NCBI GenBank assembly: GCA_030765065.1
Contig: CM060988.1
Span: forward strand, 173,951,065-174,015,064
Direction of reading: 5' to 3'
From: Deroplatys truncata
Taxonomy: Eukaryota > Arthropoda > Insecta > Mantodea > Mantidae
Length of the DNA: 64,000 nt
The notes below the pieces were generated by a model. The model saw only the letters and a list, made by a program, of their open reading frames with translations. It had not been told where the DNA came from and did no database searches. This document shows positions 11,612 to 22,861 of the stretch, in pieces (position 1 is the first letter of the stretch; each line of letters opens with the position of its first letter). Made by a program: the position numbers and the translations under genes.

Positions 11612-13125
11612 CACATTTCATGTGATACATTCATATGACTTTCGTTACCCTCTAACGTTTATTAGTGGCTACTGCATCCTTACTTTCTCTACTACGTAGT
11701 AAGTAGGGGAAGTATTGCATTCCACCCAAAAATTCGATACGGAGATTTCACCGGAAATACATGTCTTCAGAACCCCTGAATAAAAAAAAAAGCATTTTTG
11801 GAAACATGTCCGTGTGTGTGTCTGTGTGCCTGTGAACAGCATAACTCAGAAACGAACAGTCGGATAAACACCAAACTTGTTATTTAGGTTCAGTATCTTC
11901 CAAAGATGCGACACGAAGGTTTTCAAGAAAATCTCCCCACCCAAGACTACCTTTTACATGGAACATTTTTCGAAAATTTTAATTTTCTCAAAAATGGCTC
12001 TAACGATTTTAATTAAAATATCATGTGTTTAAGATATTTTCATGACAAATAAAATGTATATGTCGAATTTTCTGGGAATGTCTCCAAAAGTGTTCTTCAG
12101 TGTGAACGACTTTTGCATAACTGGTAAACCATAAGAGATAGACAAAATTTTACTACACAAAAAATGTAGATCGCGTTAAAATACACAACTTATGTTATAT
12201 ACATTTTTTGTTGTTGAGTGAAGCATTTTCGAGATATTGCTTGTTATTTCTTTAAATTTTCCAATACTTATACTTTTTCTCAAATTCGTTATTCATTTTT
12301 TTTTGTCCTGGTAATGCAACATGAAGCATATGGAGAATAAGCGTTTGTAAAAATTGTTTGTACAAGAGTAGAGAAAGTCATCTGAGTATAACACATCAGA
12401 TTTTTATCCAAATAAACCTTTGCAGAAATAGCTGCATTACACATTTCGTTATAGATACAAAAGGAAAAGCGACAGTCAAATGTTTAAGAACTGGACGCTA
12501 TACGCTGGCATTAAAATTCCATACTGTTTCCATGGAATCTGAGAAACAACTGAATGTTGGCAGGACATTAAAAGAATGAGCATGTAATGAACCTTTAGTA
12601 ACGGATATCTCATCTCAGAAGTGGCTTATGCACAAAAAGCACTTATTTGAAATAAATTGTGTGTTTTAAAGAGATCTACATTTTTTGTATAGTACGTTTT
12701 CGTCTATTACTTAACGTTTACGAGTTATACAAGATTATACAAAACCCCTCCCAATGAAGAGGGCTTCAGGGTCTATTCCCAGAAACTTCAAGATGTACAT
12801 TTTATTTGTCATGTAAATATCTTTCATATATGGTATTTTAATAAAAACCCTTAGAGCCATTTTTTAGGAAATCAAAATTTTCGAAAAATGTTCCATGTAA
12901 AGGATAGTCTTGGGTGGGGGGATTTTCTTGAAAACCTTCGTGTCGCATCTTTGGAAGATACTGAACTTAAATACCGAGTTTAGTATTTATTTGACTTTTC
13001 GGTTTTGAATTATGCTGTTCACAGACACGCACACGGAACTTTATTCTAATTTCCGGTGAAATCTAGACATCGAGTTTTTTGCTGGAATAAAACACTTCTA
13101 CTTACTATACGTAGTAGGGAAATAA
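11612..13125 (-). repeat. Older reverse TTTCTCTACT-family copy carrying a younger forward copy
   Basis: The 3'-type end (TGTGATACATTCATATGACT) is at 11619-11640. The interior resumes at 12401 after the nested copy and runs to CTACTTACTATACGTAGTAG at 13091-13110, the reverse of the family's left end. Its subfamily has an extra central block (CTGTTTCCATGGAATCTGAG, 12524-12543) absent from short young copies. Confidence 0.75.
11682..12400 (+). mobile_element. TTTCTCTACT-family HINE-like element, near full length
   Basis: Left end ACTTTCTCTACTACGTAG, GT/TCTG microsatellite at about 11810-11832, right end GTAGAGAAAGTCATCTGAG then ACACATCAGA. About 150-200 bp of the central right part is deleted relative to 43052-43926 (the join is at GTCCTGGTAATGCAACATGA). 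It is nested in an older reverse copy of the same family. Confidence 0.8.
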
Positions 13126-13901
13126 AAAATGTACTACCCAAAAATTCTAGAACTCTAATATTTCTTGTGTCATTAACCATTTGCAAGATATTCTTTATTT
13201 TTCCTTTTATTAGGTTGTCGCACATGTAATGTCACCTTTTTGACTGGGTTTGTATCGTACGCATATATACTTTTATTTTTGTCAATACCTATTTATAGGT
13301 TGCTATGGTTATTGTTCCGTATTGTTAACATGTTGGCAGCCAGCAGTTGGTAATACAAGATTTTAAAATGGAGGCAACAAAGTTTGAGGTTAGAGTCCTT
13401 CTGAAGCACTACTGGAAACAAGATTATAAAGCTGCTGCCGCGGCTCGAAGATATAAGGTGAAGGTGTCGTTAGTTACGGAGTAGCACAAGGATGGTTCCA
13501 GCGTTTCAATAATGGAGACGAAAACATTAAAGATTTACAACGTTCTGGTAGACCCAAGTTATGGAATATTGAGAATACACGCAGAGTTTTGGGGGAAAAA
13601 ATCCATAGACAAGCACTCGGAGGTTATCAGAAGAGCTTGGAGCTTCAAAAGATACTATAAATCGTCATATTAATACAGTTAACAAATCTTTCAGAAACTG
13701 TAAGTTTGTACCACATGAATTGACACCTGATCAAGCTTAGCGTAGGGGGATATCTGTCGTCAGTTTATCGCTAATCCCTGGGATGATAGATTTATCAGGA
13801 GAATTGTCACATGTGATGAAACGTGGGTGTATTACAGCAACCCTGACAACTCGAAACAGTGGCTCGATACCCGTGAGCTTGCAAACATTGTCATTAAAAA
13901 C

Positions 13902-14739
13902 ATCTGATGTGTTACACTCACATGACTTTCTCTACTCTTGTACAAACTATTTTTACAAACGATTATTCTCCATATGCTTCATGTTAATCGAGATGTTAAT
14001 CTTATTGCTAATTTTCTTGTAGATGCAACGGGAATTGGTAGGCTTTAGGCGATAGTCAAATATTTTAAGAGCTGGTTGCTATGTGGCGCATTCCATTCTC
14101 TTTGTTTGTCCAGGACGTAAAAAAAATGAATAACGAATTCGAGAAAAAGTATAAGTATTGGAAAATTTAAGGGAATAACAAGCAATACCTCACTCAAGCA
14201 ATAGTTCACTCAACAAAAAAAATGTATATGACATAAACTGTGTATTTTAACGCGATCTACATTTTTTGTGTAGTAATATTTTGTCTATCTCTTATGGTTT
14301 ACCAGTTATGCAAAAGTCGTTCACAATGAAGAATACTTTTGGAGACATTCCCAGAAAATTCGAGATATACATTTCATTTGTCATGAAAATATCTTAAACA
14401 TATGATACTTTAATCAAAATCGTTAGAGCTATTTTTGAGAAAATTAAAATTTTCGTATAATGTTCCATGTAAAGGGTAATCTGGGGTGGGGAGATTTTCT
14501 TGAAAACCTTCGTGTCGCATCTCTGGAAGATACTGAACCTAAATACCAGGTTTGGTGTTTATCCGACTGTTCGTTTTTGAGCTATGCACACACACAGACA
14601 CACACTCGGACATGTTTCCAAAAATGTTTTTTTTTGGATTCAGAGGGTCTCAAAACATGTATTTCCGGTGAAATCTCGGTATCGAATTTTTGGGTGGAAT
14701 ACAATACTTCCCCTACTTACTATACGTAGTAGAGAAAGT
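13902..14739 (-). mobile_element. TTTCTCTACT-family HINE-like element inside the mariner
   Basis: On the plus strand it starts with the reversed right end TCTGATGTGTTACACTCACA and closes with CTATACGTAGTAGAGAAAGT. The flanks are the mariner coding sequence with A-runs (T-runs on the element strand) on both sides. The internal microsatellite is short (CACACACAGACACACAC, 14585-14601). It is younger than the mariner. Confidence 0.85.
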
Positions 14740-14997
14740 AAAAATCGGGTCGGCTCAAAAATAATATGTGTCTGGTGAAATTTTGAAGATGATATTGACT
14801 GAATTTTTTTCCAAATAGACGTGCACTCGATTCGGGTCTTTATTCTCAACAACTGGCACGAGTTCTTCAAGGTTTGGGGCATTCGTTAATGGAAGCAGGG
14901 TTCTCTTGCAGCAGGACAATGCGAGACCTCTTACAGCCCAGAGAGCAATGGACAAAATTCAGGAATTGGATGCTACCGCATTCAGTATATAGCCCTG

Positions 14998-16234
14998 GGT
15001 GGTGCTAAGCAAGCAGTGGAAGAGAGTGGACGTTTGAGGAGGAAGCTCCTGGAGTGGAAGAAAGAAGGGCTCAAGTAACCATGGGAATTAGTATTGAGGT
15101 GTACAGAGCAAGAATTGGAGCATTTAACAAGTTAAAATGGAAGGATTCTAAAACAAATTGATAAGTCAAGTGATGGTTTTATCGAATTTTGTGAAGTGAA
15201 GATATATTGAACGGTAAATATGGAGATGATTTGGAGGAAAAATGTTATATGGAAGTGAAATATGGGGAGTAGAACGAGGCTGGGAAGGGATAGATATGGT
15301 ACATAGGAGCTTTTGTAGAGACGTTTTAGGTCTGCCAAATGCTACAGTTAAGGAATTTGCTCTAATTGAAATGCAGAGAGGGGGGAAAAGGGGTAATAAT
15401 GGAGAGAGCTCTTAAATATTGGTACAGACTATTAAATTTAGAAGAGAAGAACTTGCTGAGGCAGCGTTTGGAATCACAAGAAAGGAGCTTAAAGAAAAAT
15501 AGGTGGAGTTATAGTATACAAACTAATTTGGAAAATAGTGGCCTGGGAGAAATTTGGAGAAGGAGGGAAAGTAATGTTATGGGTTTTTGGAAAGAAGCTA
15601 GGCAGAGGTTAGAAAATATAGAGATATAAAATTTATTTAGTAACATTGGGAAGAAAAGTTCCTTGGAATCATATATATTAATAAAAAATATATGGGCTAG
15701 AGAACAGTATGTAGATAACTCAAATAAGGAACAAAGAGAAAGTATAGCCTGGGTACGAGCAGGTGTATGGAGACTAACAGGAATAAGAAATGGGTTCCCA
15801 CAGAACCAGTGTCCAATATGTGGGGAAAGAGAAGATTTAGAACATATCGTTTTTTATTGTAAAGGTACACAGCATTGGAGAAAGCTATAAATGCGAAATG
15901 GTTAAAACTGGACAGGAAAGTAGCTTTAAGCAAGATTTTTAACAAAGATAGTAAAAAGGTAGGAGAGTACCTGTCCAAAGTAAAGAAGAAATGGTTATGG
16001 ACAATAAAAAGAGATGTGAATTAGTTGAATCATGAGATGTTATGTTATGTAATTATATTATTATAATATTAGTATTATAAGATTATTTTTTTTGGTATCA
16101 TTACTATTATTATCATGTTTTATGTTATAATTAAAGAGTGTAATATGGGTAGAATATGGCAAGATAACAGCTTGGGCTGATGTATAGCCTTATTCTAAGG
16201 AAGATTGCTAGCACAAATAAATAAATAAAATAAA
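14998..16234 (+). mobile_element. 5'-truncated LINE insertion with 11-bp target duplication
   Basis: It is bracketed by ATATAGCCCTG at 14987-14997 and 16235-16245 and ends in a (AAATA)n tail (16214-16234), the hallmarks of target-primed reverse transcription. Broken frames encode LYGSEIWGVE and FCRDVLGLPNATVKEFALIE (about 15245-15370). The C-terminal zinc knuckle CPICGEREDLEHIVFYC lies at 15811-15861. Only the last part of ORF2 arrived, so it never could have been autonomous. Confidence 0.9.
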
Positions 16235-16591
16235 ATATAGCCCTGATCTTGAGCCATCAGATAACCATCTGTTTAGATCCATGGCTGATTTCCTAAGTGG
16301 AAGAAATTTTGAAAACATTGAAGCAGTTGAAATCGGAATCAACAAATTCTTCGCATCAAAACCCAGATGAAAGGTGGCTCAGGACTGTAGAATCTAATGG
16401 CCTTTACTTTTAGGATTAGAATCATTTCCTATGACAACACATTTGAAATAAATGTTTGCTGAAAAACTGACATTAGTTATGACTATGAGACATCATCTAT
16501 AATTGTCATTTTTTGAACGGATTTCAAAGCCTTCACATAGTGTTCTGCTTTAAAAGCGTTTGAATATCACTTTATGCTGTAAGATGTGTTT

Positions 16592-17230
16592 ATCGGAGGG
16601 GGACACCGCGCACACTGCGACCATCTTTGTCTATTGTAGCTGTACTTCTCCCGGGAGGCAGAGATAAGAAGAAGGAGTCGGAGGAAATGCCAGGTCCGCA
16701 GGCATACAGAGACTCACAGAAGTCCCTAATATTTCCAGTTTGAACACCTGCGCACCAGTGAGCGAGGAATCCTCAAGAGGGCGACGCAGTAACCCTAAAT
16801 GGCGGCACAGCTCATTCTGGCGTACACGGAGAGAAATCTTTTCAATGCGCACGCATCCACGCCATCTGGCTGGCACCGCAGGACCTGAAATCACACATCA
16901 CCCCGGCATTTGCCTTGGCGACCAGGGAAAACCACGAAAAGCACCGGTCGTCTTCTGTGGTGTAGTAGTTACCATGCTAGCCTCTAGTTCCCGTAGATTT
17001 ACGGCACGTAAAATAACCTCAAGCCGGATAAAGAGGCCTCTGAGCAAAATTATCGATCTTTCACGCTCAATATAGAATGGGACGCTAAGGACCACAGCAG
17101 TTAAAGAGCGTCCATAAATAAAACTCAATTTAATTTGATTTACGAAAAGCATCATGGTCAGAATGGGCGGTCACCGGGAATCAACCCGAGATCTCCCGAA
17201 TATGAGCTTCCTGAGCAATCTCACTCGCTT
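16592..17230 (-). mobile_element. tRNA-related SINE-like retroposon
   Basis: On the minus strand the head at about 17225-17165 has GAGATTGCTCAGGAAG (A-box-like) and GGGTTGATTCCCGG (B-box). The shared core CGTGGTTTTCCCTGG follows at about 16939-16925, then a TGGAAATATTAGGGAC block near 16722-16737. It is the same family as 8451-9462, 38303-38811 and 40331-40770. The sequence near 17100-17160 contains an A-rich stretch. Confidence 0.6.
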
Positions 17231-17393
17231 AAGCCTATTGTATTCTCCTTGTACCCGCAACGAAATATACAATAAAACCATTTCTGCAGATGTTTATCTC
17301 GAGTAACATGAGGGACGTAGAAAAATAAGCCTTTATAAGAATAGTTTGTAGAAAAGTGGGCGGAAAAGTTATGTGAATGTAACACATCAGCCT
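17228..17393 (+). repeat. TTTCTCTACT-family 3' fragment
   Basis: It holds the last ~165 bases of the family: CTCCTTGTACCCGCAACG, ATGTTTATCTCGAGTAACAT, AGAATAGTTTGTAG and the terminus GTTATGTGAATGTAACACATC. Confidence 0.65.
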
Positions 17394-17502
17394 TTCCCCC
17401 CCCCTCAAAGATAATATTGTGCAGGGAAGCTTTCAATTCTTTCTTATGTAACTAAGTTTATAATGTATGTTTTATTTAATGTGGTCCTCTTTTTACTTTC
17501 CC

Positions 17503-18341
17503 TACCGCGTACCAGATAGTAGATAGAGCAGATATTGCATTCCACCCAAAAATTCGATACCCATATTTCACCGTAAATACATGTTTTGAGACCCCTTAAT
17601 TTAAAAAAATTTAGAAAAATTTCCGTGTGTGTGTCTGTGAACGCATAACTCAAAAACGAAATATCGTATAAATACCAAACTTGGTATTTAAGTTCAGTAA
17701 CTTCCAAAGATGCACACGAAGATTTTCAAGAAAATCCTCCACCCTAAACTACCCTTTACATTGAGCATTTTTCGAATTTTTGGATTTTCTGAAAAATGGC
17801 TCTATAAAATACCATATATTAAATATATTTACATGACAAGTAAAATGTATAGCTTCAAGTTTCTGGGAATACCTTTCGAAGTCCTCTTCATTCCGAAGCA
17901 ATTTTGAATCTTGTATAACTGGTAAACGTTAAGCGATAGATGGAAACATACTGTCCAAAAATTTTAGATGTATTTATAACACAGAATTTATTTCCAAAAA
18001 GCTTTCTGTAGCAGGTGCCATTTTCGAGATATCTGTTATTAATTGTTCGAACTTTTTTATACCTGGTCATTCTTTTAAAGTCCTGTCGATTATCACCTGT
18101 TTCTCGCGATGCCATGGAAACAGTATGGAATTTTAAGGCCAGCATATACCGTCCAGTTGTTAAACATTTGACTATCGCTGTTCTCTTTGTATCTATAACG
18201 AAATGTGTAATGTAGCTATTTCTGCTAAGGTTTTGGATTAAAATGAAGTAGACAGGAAGATTAACTTTCGTAAGAATAATGCGTATCACCACTAATAAGC
18301 GATAGAAGGTAGAGAAATTCATGTGAATGAATCACATCAGA
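17503..18341 (+). mobile_element. TTTCTCTACT-family element, older subfamily, complete ends
   Basis: Left end ACTTTCCCTACCGCGTACC, right end GGTAGAGAAATTCATGTGAA then TCACATCAGA. It contains the older-subfamily block TCTCGCGATGCCATGGAAAC. A second complete copy begins five T bases downstream, giving a head-to-tail pair. Confidence 0.8.
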
Positions 18342-18346
18342 TTTTT

Positions 18347-19141
18347 ACTTTCTCTACTACATATAGTAAGTAGGGGAAGTATTGTATTCCACCCAAAAAT
18401 TCGATACCGAGATTTCACCGGAAATGCACGTTTTGAGGCATTTTTAGAAACATGTCCGTGTGTGTGTCTGTGAACAGCATAACTCAGAAACGAACAGTCG
18501 GATAAACACCAAACTTGGTATTTAGGTTCAGTATCTTCCAGAGATGCGACACGAAGGTTTTCAAGAAAATCCCCCCACCCCAGATTACCCTTTACATGGA
18601 ACATTTTTCGAAAATTTTAACTTTCTCAAAAATGGCTCTAACGATTTTGATTAAAGTATCTCATGTTTAAGATATTTTCATGACAAATGAAATCTATATA
18701 TCTCGAATTTTCTGGGAATGTCTCCAAAAGTATTCTTCATTGTGAACGACTTTTGCATAACTGGTAAACTATAACAGATAGACAAACTTTTACTGCACAA
18801 TAAATGTTGATCGCGTTAAAATACACAACTTATGTCATATACATTTTTGTTGTTGAGTGAACCGTTTTCGAGATATTGCTTGTTATTTCTTTATGTTTTC
18901 CAATACTAAACTTTTTCTCAAATTCGTTATTCATTTTTTTGTCCTGGTAATGCAAAGAGAATGCAATACTCCACATAGCAACCACCTCTAAAAATATTTG
19001 ACTATCGCTAAAAGCCTACCAATTCCCCTTGCATCTACAAGAAAATTAGCAATAAGATTAACATGAAGCATATGGAGAATAAGCGTTTGTAAAAATAGTT
19101 TGTACAAGAGTAGAGAAAGTCACGTGAGTGTAACACATCAA
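18347..19141 (+). mobile_element. TTTCTCTACT-family HINE-like element
   Basis: Left end ACTTTCTCTACTACATATAG, short GTGTGTGTGTCTGTG tract at 18460, right end AGTAGAGAAAGTCACGTGAG then TAACACATCA. It ends about 100 bases from the splice donor of the cuticle-type gene, on that gene's 3' side. Confidence 0.85.
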
Positions 19142-19243
19142 ATTTTTAGGCTTTTGCTTATGATGTTACGTTTCTCACAAACGAAAATAGTTCATCGTGA
19201 TTGAGAAAAGGGGGGATATGACTTCTAAGAAGTTAGGAAGAAA

Positions 19244-19261
19244 GGTCACTCACCTGAGAGT
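19244..19261 (-). other. Putative splice donor after the stop codon
   Basis: On the minus strand, eight bases after the TGA stop, ACTCTCAG is followed by GTGAGTGACC, a near-consensus donor (CAG/GTGAGT). If used, the coding exon ends at 19254 and the 3' UTR or an alternative last exon lies to the left, beyond or within the HINE-like copies. This is a motif match only. Confidence 0.5.
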
Positions 19262-20251
19262 TCAGTGTTTGGAATGGATGCTAGTGATGTAACTTGGAGA
19301 ATAGGATGCGGCATACCCGCCATGCAGCCCTTCGCTAAGTCCACTGCTAAATCCGTGACTATAGGACGATCCGTACCCAGCACTTCCAAGGCTCAAGGAG
19401 CTGCTTGATGAGCCCAGCTTGTAGCCAGCCAGTCCCGAATAGCCAGAGGAGCCCAGACTTCCACCGCCAAGTCCCAGACTTCCACCTCCGAATCCTAGAC
19501 TTCCTCTACCAATTCCCAGACTTCCACCTCCAAGTCCCAGACTTCCTCCGCCAAATCCTCCAAGTCCACCGCCTACTCCCAAGCCTACAGCTGCCTGAGG
19601 TACAGCAACAGCTACAGGTTGGGGTACAGAGACAGCGACAGGTTGGGGTACGGCGATAGGGACTGCTACAGGTTGTGGTACGGGGACAGGGACGGGTCTA
19701 GGGACCGGCACAGGTACGGGCTGGGCCACAGGGACGGGAACGGGACGGGGAACGGACACGGGGACGGGTCTGACTACTGTAACTGGCACTGCCTGGGGTA
19801 CCGCCACTGGTACTGGCCTGGGAACTTCAACGGGATAAGGTGCAGGGACTGCAACGGGCACTGGGCGGTTGATGGTGACAGGGACGGGCTGGGGTACAGG
19901 TACGGCGACTTGTCGCGTGATGGTGGTCACTGCAGGAGCGGCAGCAATTGCGGGGGCGGCCACTGCAGCCGGAGCGGCGGCAGGCAGAAGTGCTGCCCCA
20001 CCAGAGAAAACCGAAGGACCTGCCGAAACTATCGAAGCCGGAGCGGCGGCGGACAGAAACGCCGCCCCACCAGATGCTAGTGCAGGCGCTGCATGGGAAG
20101 ACAGCAGTGAACCTCCTCCAGACACAATAGCTGGACCACCTAGACCATATCCATGGCCTCCGAAGAAAATACCACGTTTGTCTCTAGTGTCTGCTTCACC
20201 GCAGTGCGCCCTAGCGGAGATGTAGAGCGTGACCACACATATCTGAAACAT
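19262..20251 (-). CDS. Low-complexity structural (cuticular) protein, PV- and GGGSLG-repeat rich
   Basis: An uninterrupted 329-codon frame with strong compositional bias, typical of insect cuticle or eggshell structural proteins that are secreted and assemble extracellularly. Residues 1-17 may be the end of a signal peptide, followed by a dibasic DKRG at 24-27. Residues 30-110 are Ala/Gly/Ser-rich with AAPA units; 115-219 are a run of (R/Q)PVPV(A/P)VP units; 224-267 repeat GGGSLGLG-type units; 268-329 are Ser/Gly/Tyr-rich and end in SIHSKH. No chitin-binding R&R motif is visible, so a low-complexity proline-rich cuticle class (CPLCP-like) is the best guess. The ATG at 20251 lies inside a pyrimidine-rich TTTCAG acceptor-like context. 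The true start may therefore be in an upstream exon, with this exon beginning at 20242 (ATATGTGTGG). It is the only well-supported host gene here, with no disabling mutation. Confidence 0.75.
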   Translation of the reverse strand: MFQICVVTLYISARAHCGEADTRDKRGIFFGGHGYGLGGPAIVSGGGSLLSSHAAPALASGGAAFLSAAAPASIVSAGPSVFSGGAALLPAAAPAAVAAPAIAAAPAVTTITRQVAVPVPQPVPVTINRPVPVAVPAPYPVEVPRPVPVAVPQAVPVTVVRPVPVSVPRPVPVPVAQPVPVPVPRPVPVPVPQPVAVPIAVPQPVAVSVPQPVAVAVPQAAVGLGVGGGLGGFGGGSLGLGGGSLGIGRGSLGFGGGSLGLGGGSLGSSGYSGLAGYKLGSSSSSLSLGSAGYGSSYSHGFSSGLSEGLHGGYAASYSPSYITSIHSKH

Positions 20252-20262
20252 ACAGCAAACAA
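20243..20262 (-). other. Putative splice acceptor at the 5' end of the cuticle-type exon
   Basis: On the minus strand TTGTTTGCTGTATGTTTCAG ends at 20243. The tract and CAG match an insect 3' splice site. Cuticle genes commonly have a tiny first exon carrying the start codon and the first signal-peptide residues, which would lie to the right. I could not identify that exon with confidence between 20263 and 20480. Confidence 0.5.
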
Positions 20263-20485
20263 GGTCTTCAGACTTCGCGTCCTGCTCCGGTTCAGTGTGT
20301 TAATTTAGCTCAAAATTCACCAGCACTCCAAAAAGGCTAAGTAGATTTCATATAGCAAATCCGATGGACTTGGATGCGCAGTTTTAACGGTCACCCCACT
20401 AGAAAACTTTCAGCCAATCAGAATTAATTATGTCTTTCAGCTCATGCCATGCGGTCCTTTCCAATTAAGCAGTCTTGAGTACGTA

Positions 20486-20574
20486 TTGCATTTCACCAAC
20501 AAATCCATATCGAGATCTCATCGAAAATAGATGTTTTAAGGATAGTTGAACTCGGATAAAATTTTAATAAAAAG

Positions 20575-20610
<36 letters not shown>

Positions 20611-21420
20611 GCGTGTGTGCACCTGTGAACAATATAAGAAAGCTACACCAGATTTTAAGGAAAAACCCCAAACTACCCTTTACATAGAAGATTTTTCGAA
20701 ATGTTAATTTTTTCGAAAATATCTCTAACATTTTTGATTAAAATAGCATATATTTAAGATATTTATATGATAAATAAAATTTACATCTTGAGTTTTCTGG
20801 GAATAAAGGCAGTACCGTGGCCGACAGGTCGCCTCTCACCAACACGGCCCGGGTTCGATCCCAGGGACCCGCATTTGGGATTTGTGTTGGACAAAGCGGC
20901 GTCTGGGCTGGTTTTCTCCGGGTGCTCCGATTTCCCCCGCCATTCATTCCTCCAACTGCTTCATCATCATCTTTCCTTTCATCCATATCACCATCATCTC
21001 ATACCATCTACTTCCTGTTGTTGTACCAGACATCGGCTGATCACCCATCTCCTGGACACACATCTATACCAAAGTGCCTGCTTCTTGACAGGTCTCTGAC
21101 CCCAGGCATCCGTTTGCAAGCCCTGGGGGTGTAAGTCCTTCCTAAATACGAGGGGAGTAAACAGCGAAAGAAGCAGAAGAATAAGTTTTTTGGGGAATAG
21201 CTTGTAAGGTCCTCTTCGTTCTGAAGGAATCTTATGCAGTTCAGTTCAGTTGAGTATCGCTGTTTCCTTTGCATCTGTACCGAAATGTGTTAGGTAGCTA
21301 TTTCTGGTTTATCTCAATTAAAATGAAGCAAATAGAAAAATAAACTTTCGTAAGAATAATTTTAATAGCCATTATTAAACGATAGAGGGTAGAGAAAGTC
21401 ATGTGAATGTAACACATAAG
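20486..21420 (+). repeat. TTTCTCTACT-family copy split by a SINE
   Basis: It runs from GTATTGCATTTCACCAACAA through a long (GT)n at 20578-20618 to TTGAGTTTTCTGGGAATA (20789-20806). The SINE follows, then the repeat continues (TTTTTGGGGAATAGCTTGTA) to the right end GGTAGAGAAAGTCATGTGAA, TAACACATAAG. The left terminus is degraded. Confidence 0.75.
20806..21183 (+). mobile_element. tRNA-derived SINE with target duplication
   Basis: The head carries an A-box-like ACCGTGGCCGACAGGTCG and a B box GGGTTCGATCCC (20850-20861). A GGTTTTCTCCGGGTGCTCCG core follows at 20911, reminiscent of conserved central domains shared by several invertebrate SINEs. The tail is purine-rich (GCGAAAGAAGCAGAAGAATA). The flanks AGTTTTCTGGGAATA (20791-20805) and AGTTTTTTGGGGAATA (21184-21199) are an imperfect ~15-bp target duplication. 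It is distinct in sequence from the 8451/16592/38303/40331 SINE-like family. Confidence 0.8.
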
Positions 21421-22104
21421 CATTTTTATAGATATATCCGTGTGCGTGTGTGTGGGTGTCTGAACAGTATAACTCAAAAACTAAAAGTTTGATAAATGCT
21501 AAACTTTGTATTTAAGTTCAATATCTTCCAAATATGCTATTTGAAGATTTCAGCAAACTTTCACCATCGCAAATTACACTTTACACGGAAAATGTTTCGT
21601 TAATTTTGATTTTCTCAAAAATGGCTCTAGCAATTTGTATAAAAATGCCACATATTTAAAATATTTACATGAAATTTCAGTGAATAGCTTATGAATTCTT
21701 CTTCATTCTCAATTAATTTTGCATATCTGGTAAACCATAACAGTTAGACAAAAGTTTACTACGAAAGAAATGTAATCAGTTGAAAGCACACAGTTGTATT
21801 TCAAATAAACTTTTTGTGTCAATAACCGTTTCCGAGATAATCGTTGATAATGTTCTGAAGCATACGTGGGCTGAAGTATAGAAGTATACAGAAGGCTAAA
21901 GCGATAGTCAGATTTTTGAAAAGCAAGTCGCTATGTTATGACTTTAAAATTCCACGCTCTTTGCGTGACCACGAGAAAGAAAGCGAATGTTGACTTAGCT
22001 ATTTGGTACTTCAAACTAATAACAAACAATATTTCAGAAATGGTTAACGCCACAAACAATTGTGCTTGACATAAAGTGAGTGCTTTAACGAGTTATACAT
22101 TTTT
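21421..22104. repeat. TTTCTCTACT-family fragments, forward then reverse
   Basis: 21421-21850 is a forward interior piece (GTGTGTGGGTGTCTGAACAG to GAGATAATCGTTGATAATG). 21851-22104 is a reverse-orientation piece of the older subfamily (AGGCTAAAGCGATAGTCAG; TGACATAAAGTGAGTGCTTT). Confidence 0.65.
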
Positions 22105-22861
22105 ACTTCCTCTACTACGTACAGTAAGTAGGGGAAGTATTGCATTCCGCCCAAAATTTCGATACCGAGACTTCACCGGACCCCTGAATCCAAATAAAGC
22201 ATTTTTGGAAACATCTCCGTGGGTGTATCTGTGTGTCTGTGAAAAGCATAACTTACAAAAAACAACGTCGGGTAAGTAACAAACTTGGTATTTAAGTTCA
22301 GTATCTTCCACGTATGCTACGCGAAACTTTTCAAGAAAATCCCTCCACCCCGACTGCCCTTTAAATGGAACATTTTTCGAAATTTTTTATTTTCTAATGA
22401 ATAAAATGTAGGATAATTTTAATTTTCTGGAAATAACCTTTGAAGTCCTTTTCATTCAGGCAGAATTTTGTTTAATCTTGTGTAACTGGTAACCGTTAAG
22501 CGATAGACGAAAACGTACTACACAAAATTGCATGACAAATAAAATTGTGGCACAAGCCGTTTCTGAGATATCCGATATTAAAGGTTCGAGTTGTTCATTT
22601 CTTGGCCATTCTTTAAAGTTATTTCACATTCGCGATGTCATGGGAACAGTATGGAATTTTAAGGCCAGCGTATGATGTCCAGTTCTTAAACGTTTGACTA
22701 TCGCTGTTCCCTTGCGTCTATAACGAAATGTGTAACATAGCTACTTTTGCAAAGGTTTATTTGGATTAAAATATAGTAGATAGAAAAATAAGCTTGAGTA
22801 AGAAATACCTACTAATAAACAATGAAGGGTAGAGAAAGTCATGCGAAAGTACCGCATCAGA
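22105..22861 (+). mobile_element. TTTCTCTACT-family HINE-like element
   Basis: Left end ACTTCCTCTACTACGTACAG after TTTT; right end GGTAGAGAAAGTCATGCGAA then CCGCATCAGA followed by a T-run. Its interior is shortened. It sits inside a reverse older copy whose halves lie at 21851-22104 and 22862-23230. Confidence 0.75.

Larger units (their letters stand above)
13210..16490 (+). pseudogene. Mariner (DD34D-type) transposase, broken by two insertions
   Basis: Mariner transposases excise and insert DNA at TA through a DDD triad. A TTAGGTTGTCGCACATG terminus lies at 13210. The coding start is near 13369 (MEATKFEVRVLLKHYWKQDY, an HTH region); GRPK and SEELGASKDTINRHI follow in shifted frames. IVTCDETWVYYSNPDN with the first Asp lies near 13805. 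The frame stops at a HINE-like insert (13902-14739), resumes with DSGLYSQQL and then LQQDNARP (second Asp, near 14915). A LINE (14998-16234) then splits YSPDL; after it DLEPSDNHLFRS supplies the third Asp and the protein ends near 16371. Several stops and frameshifts add to the two insertions. The right terminus near 16462-16490 is only weakly recognisable. Confidence 0.85.

Noticed and set aside
19405-20225. Plus-strand frames opposite the cuticle-type gene
   Set aside because: They mirror the biased, repeat-rich minus-strand coding sequence and give Arg/Asp/Gly-rich nonsense; they are antisense shadows.
20811-20880. tRNA gene at the GGGTTCGATCCC box
   Set aside because: The acceptor stem does not close and the sequence continues into a SINE body with a target duplication.
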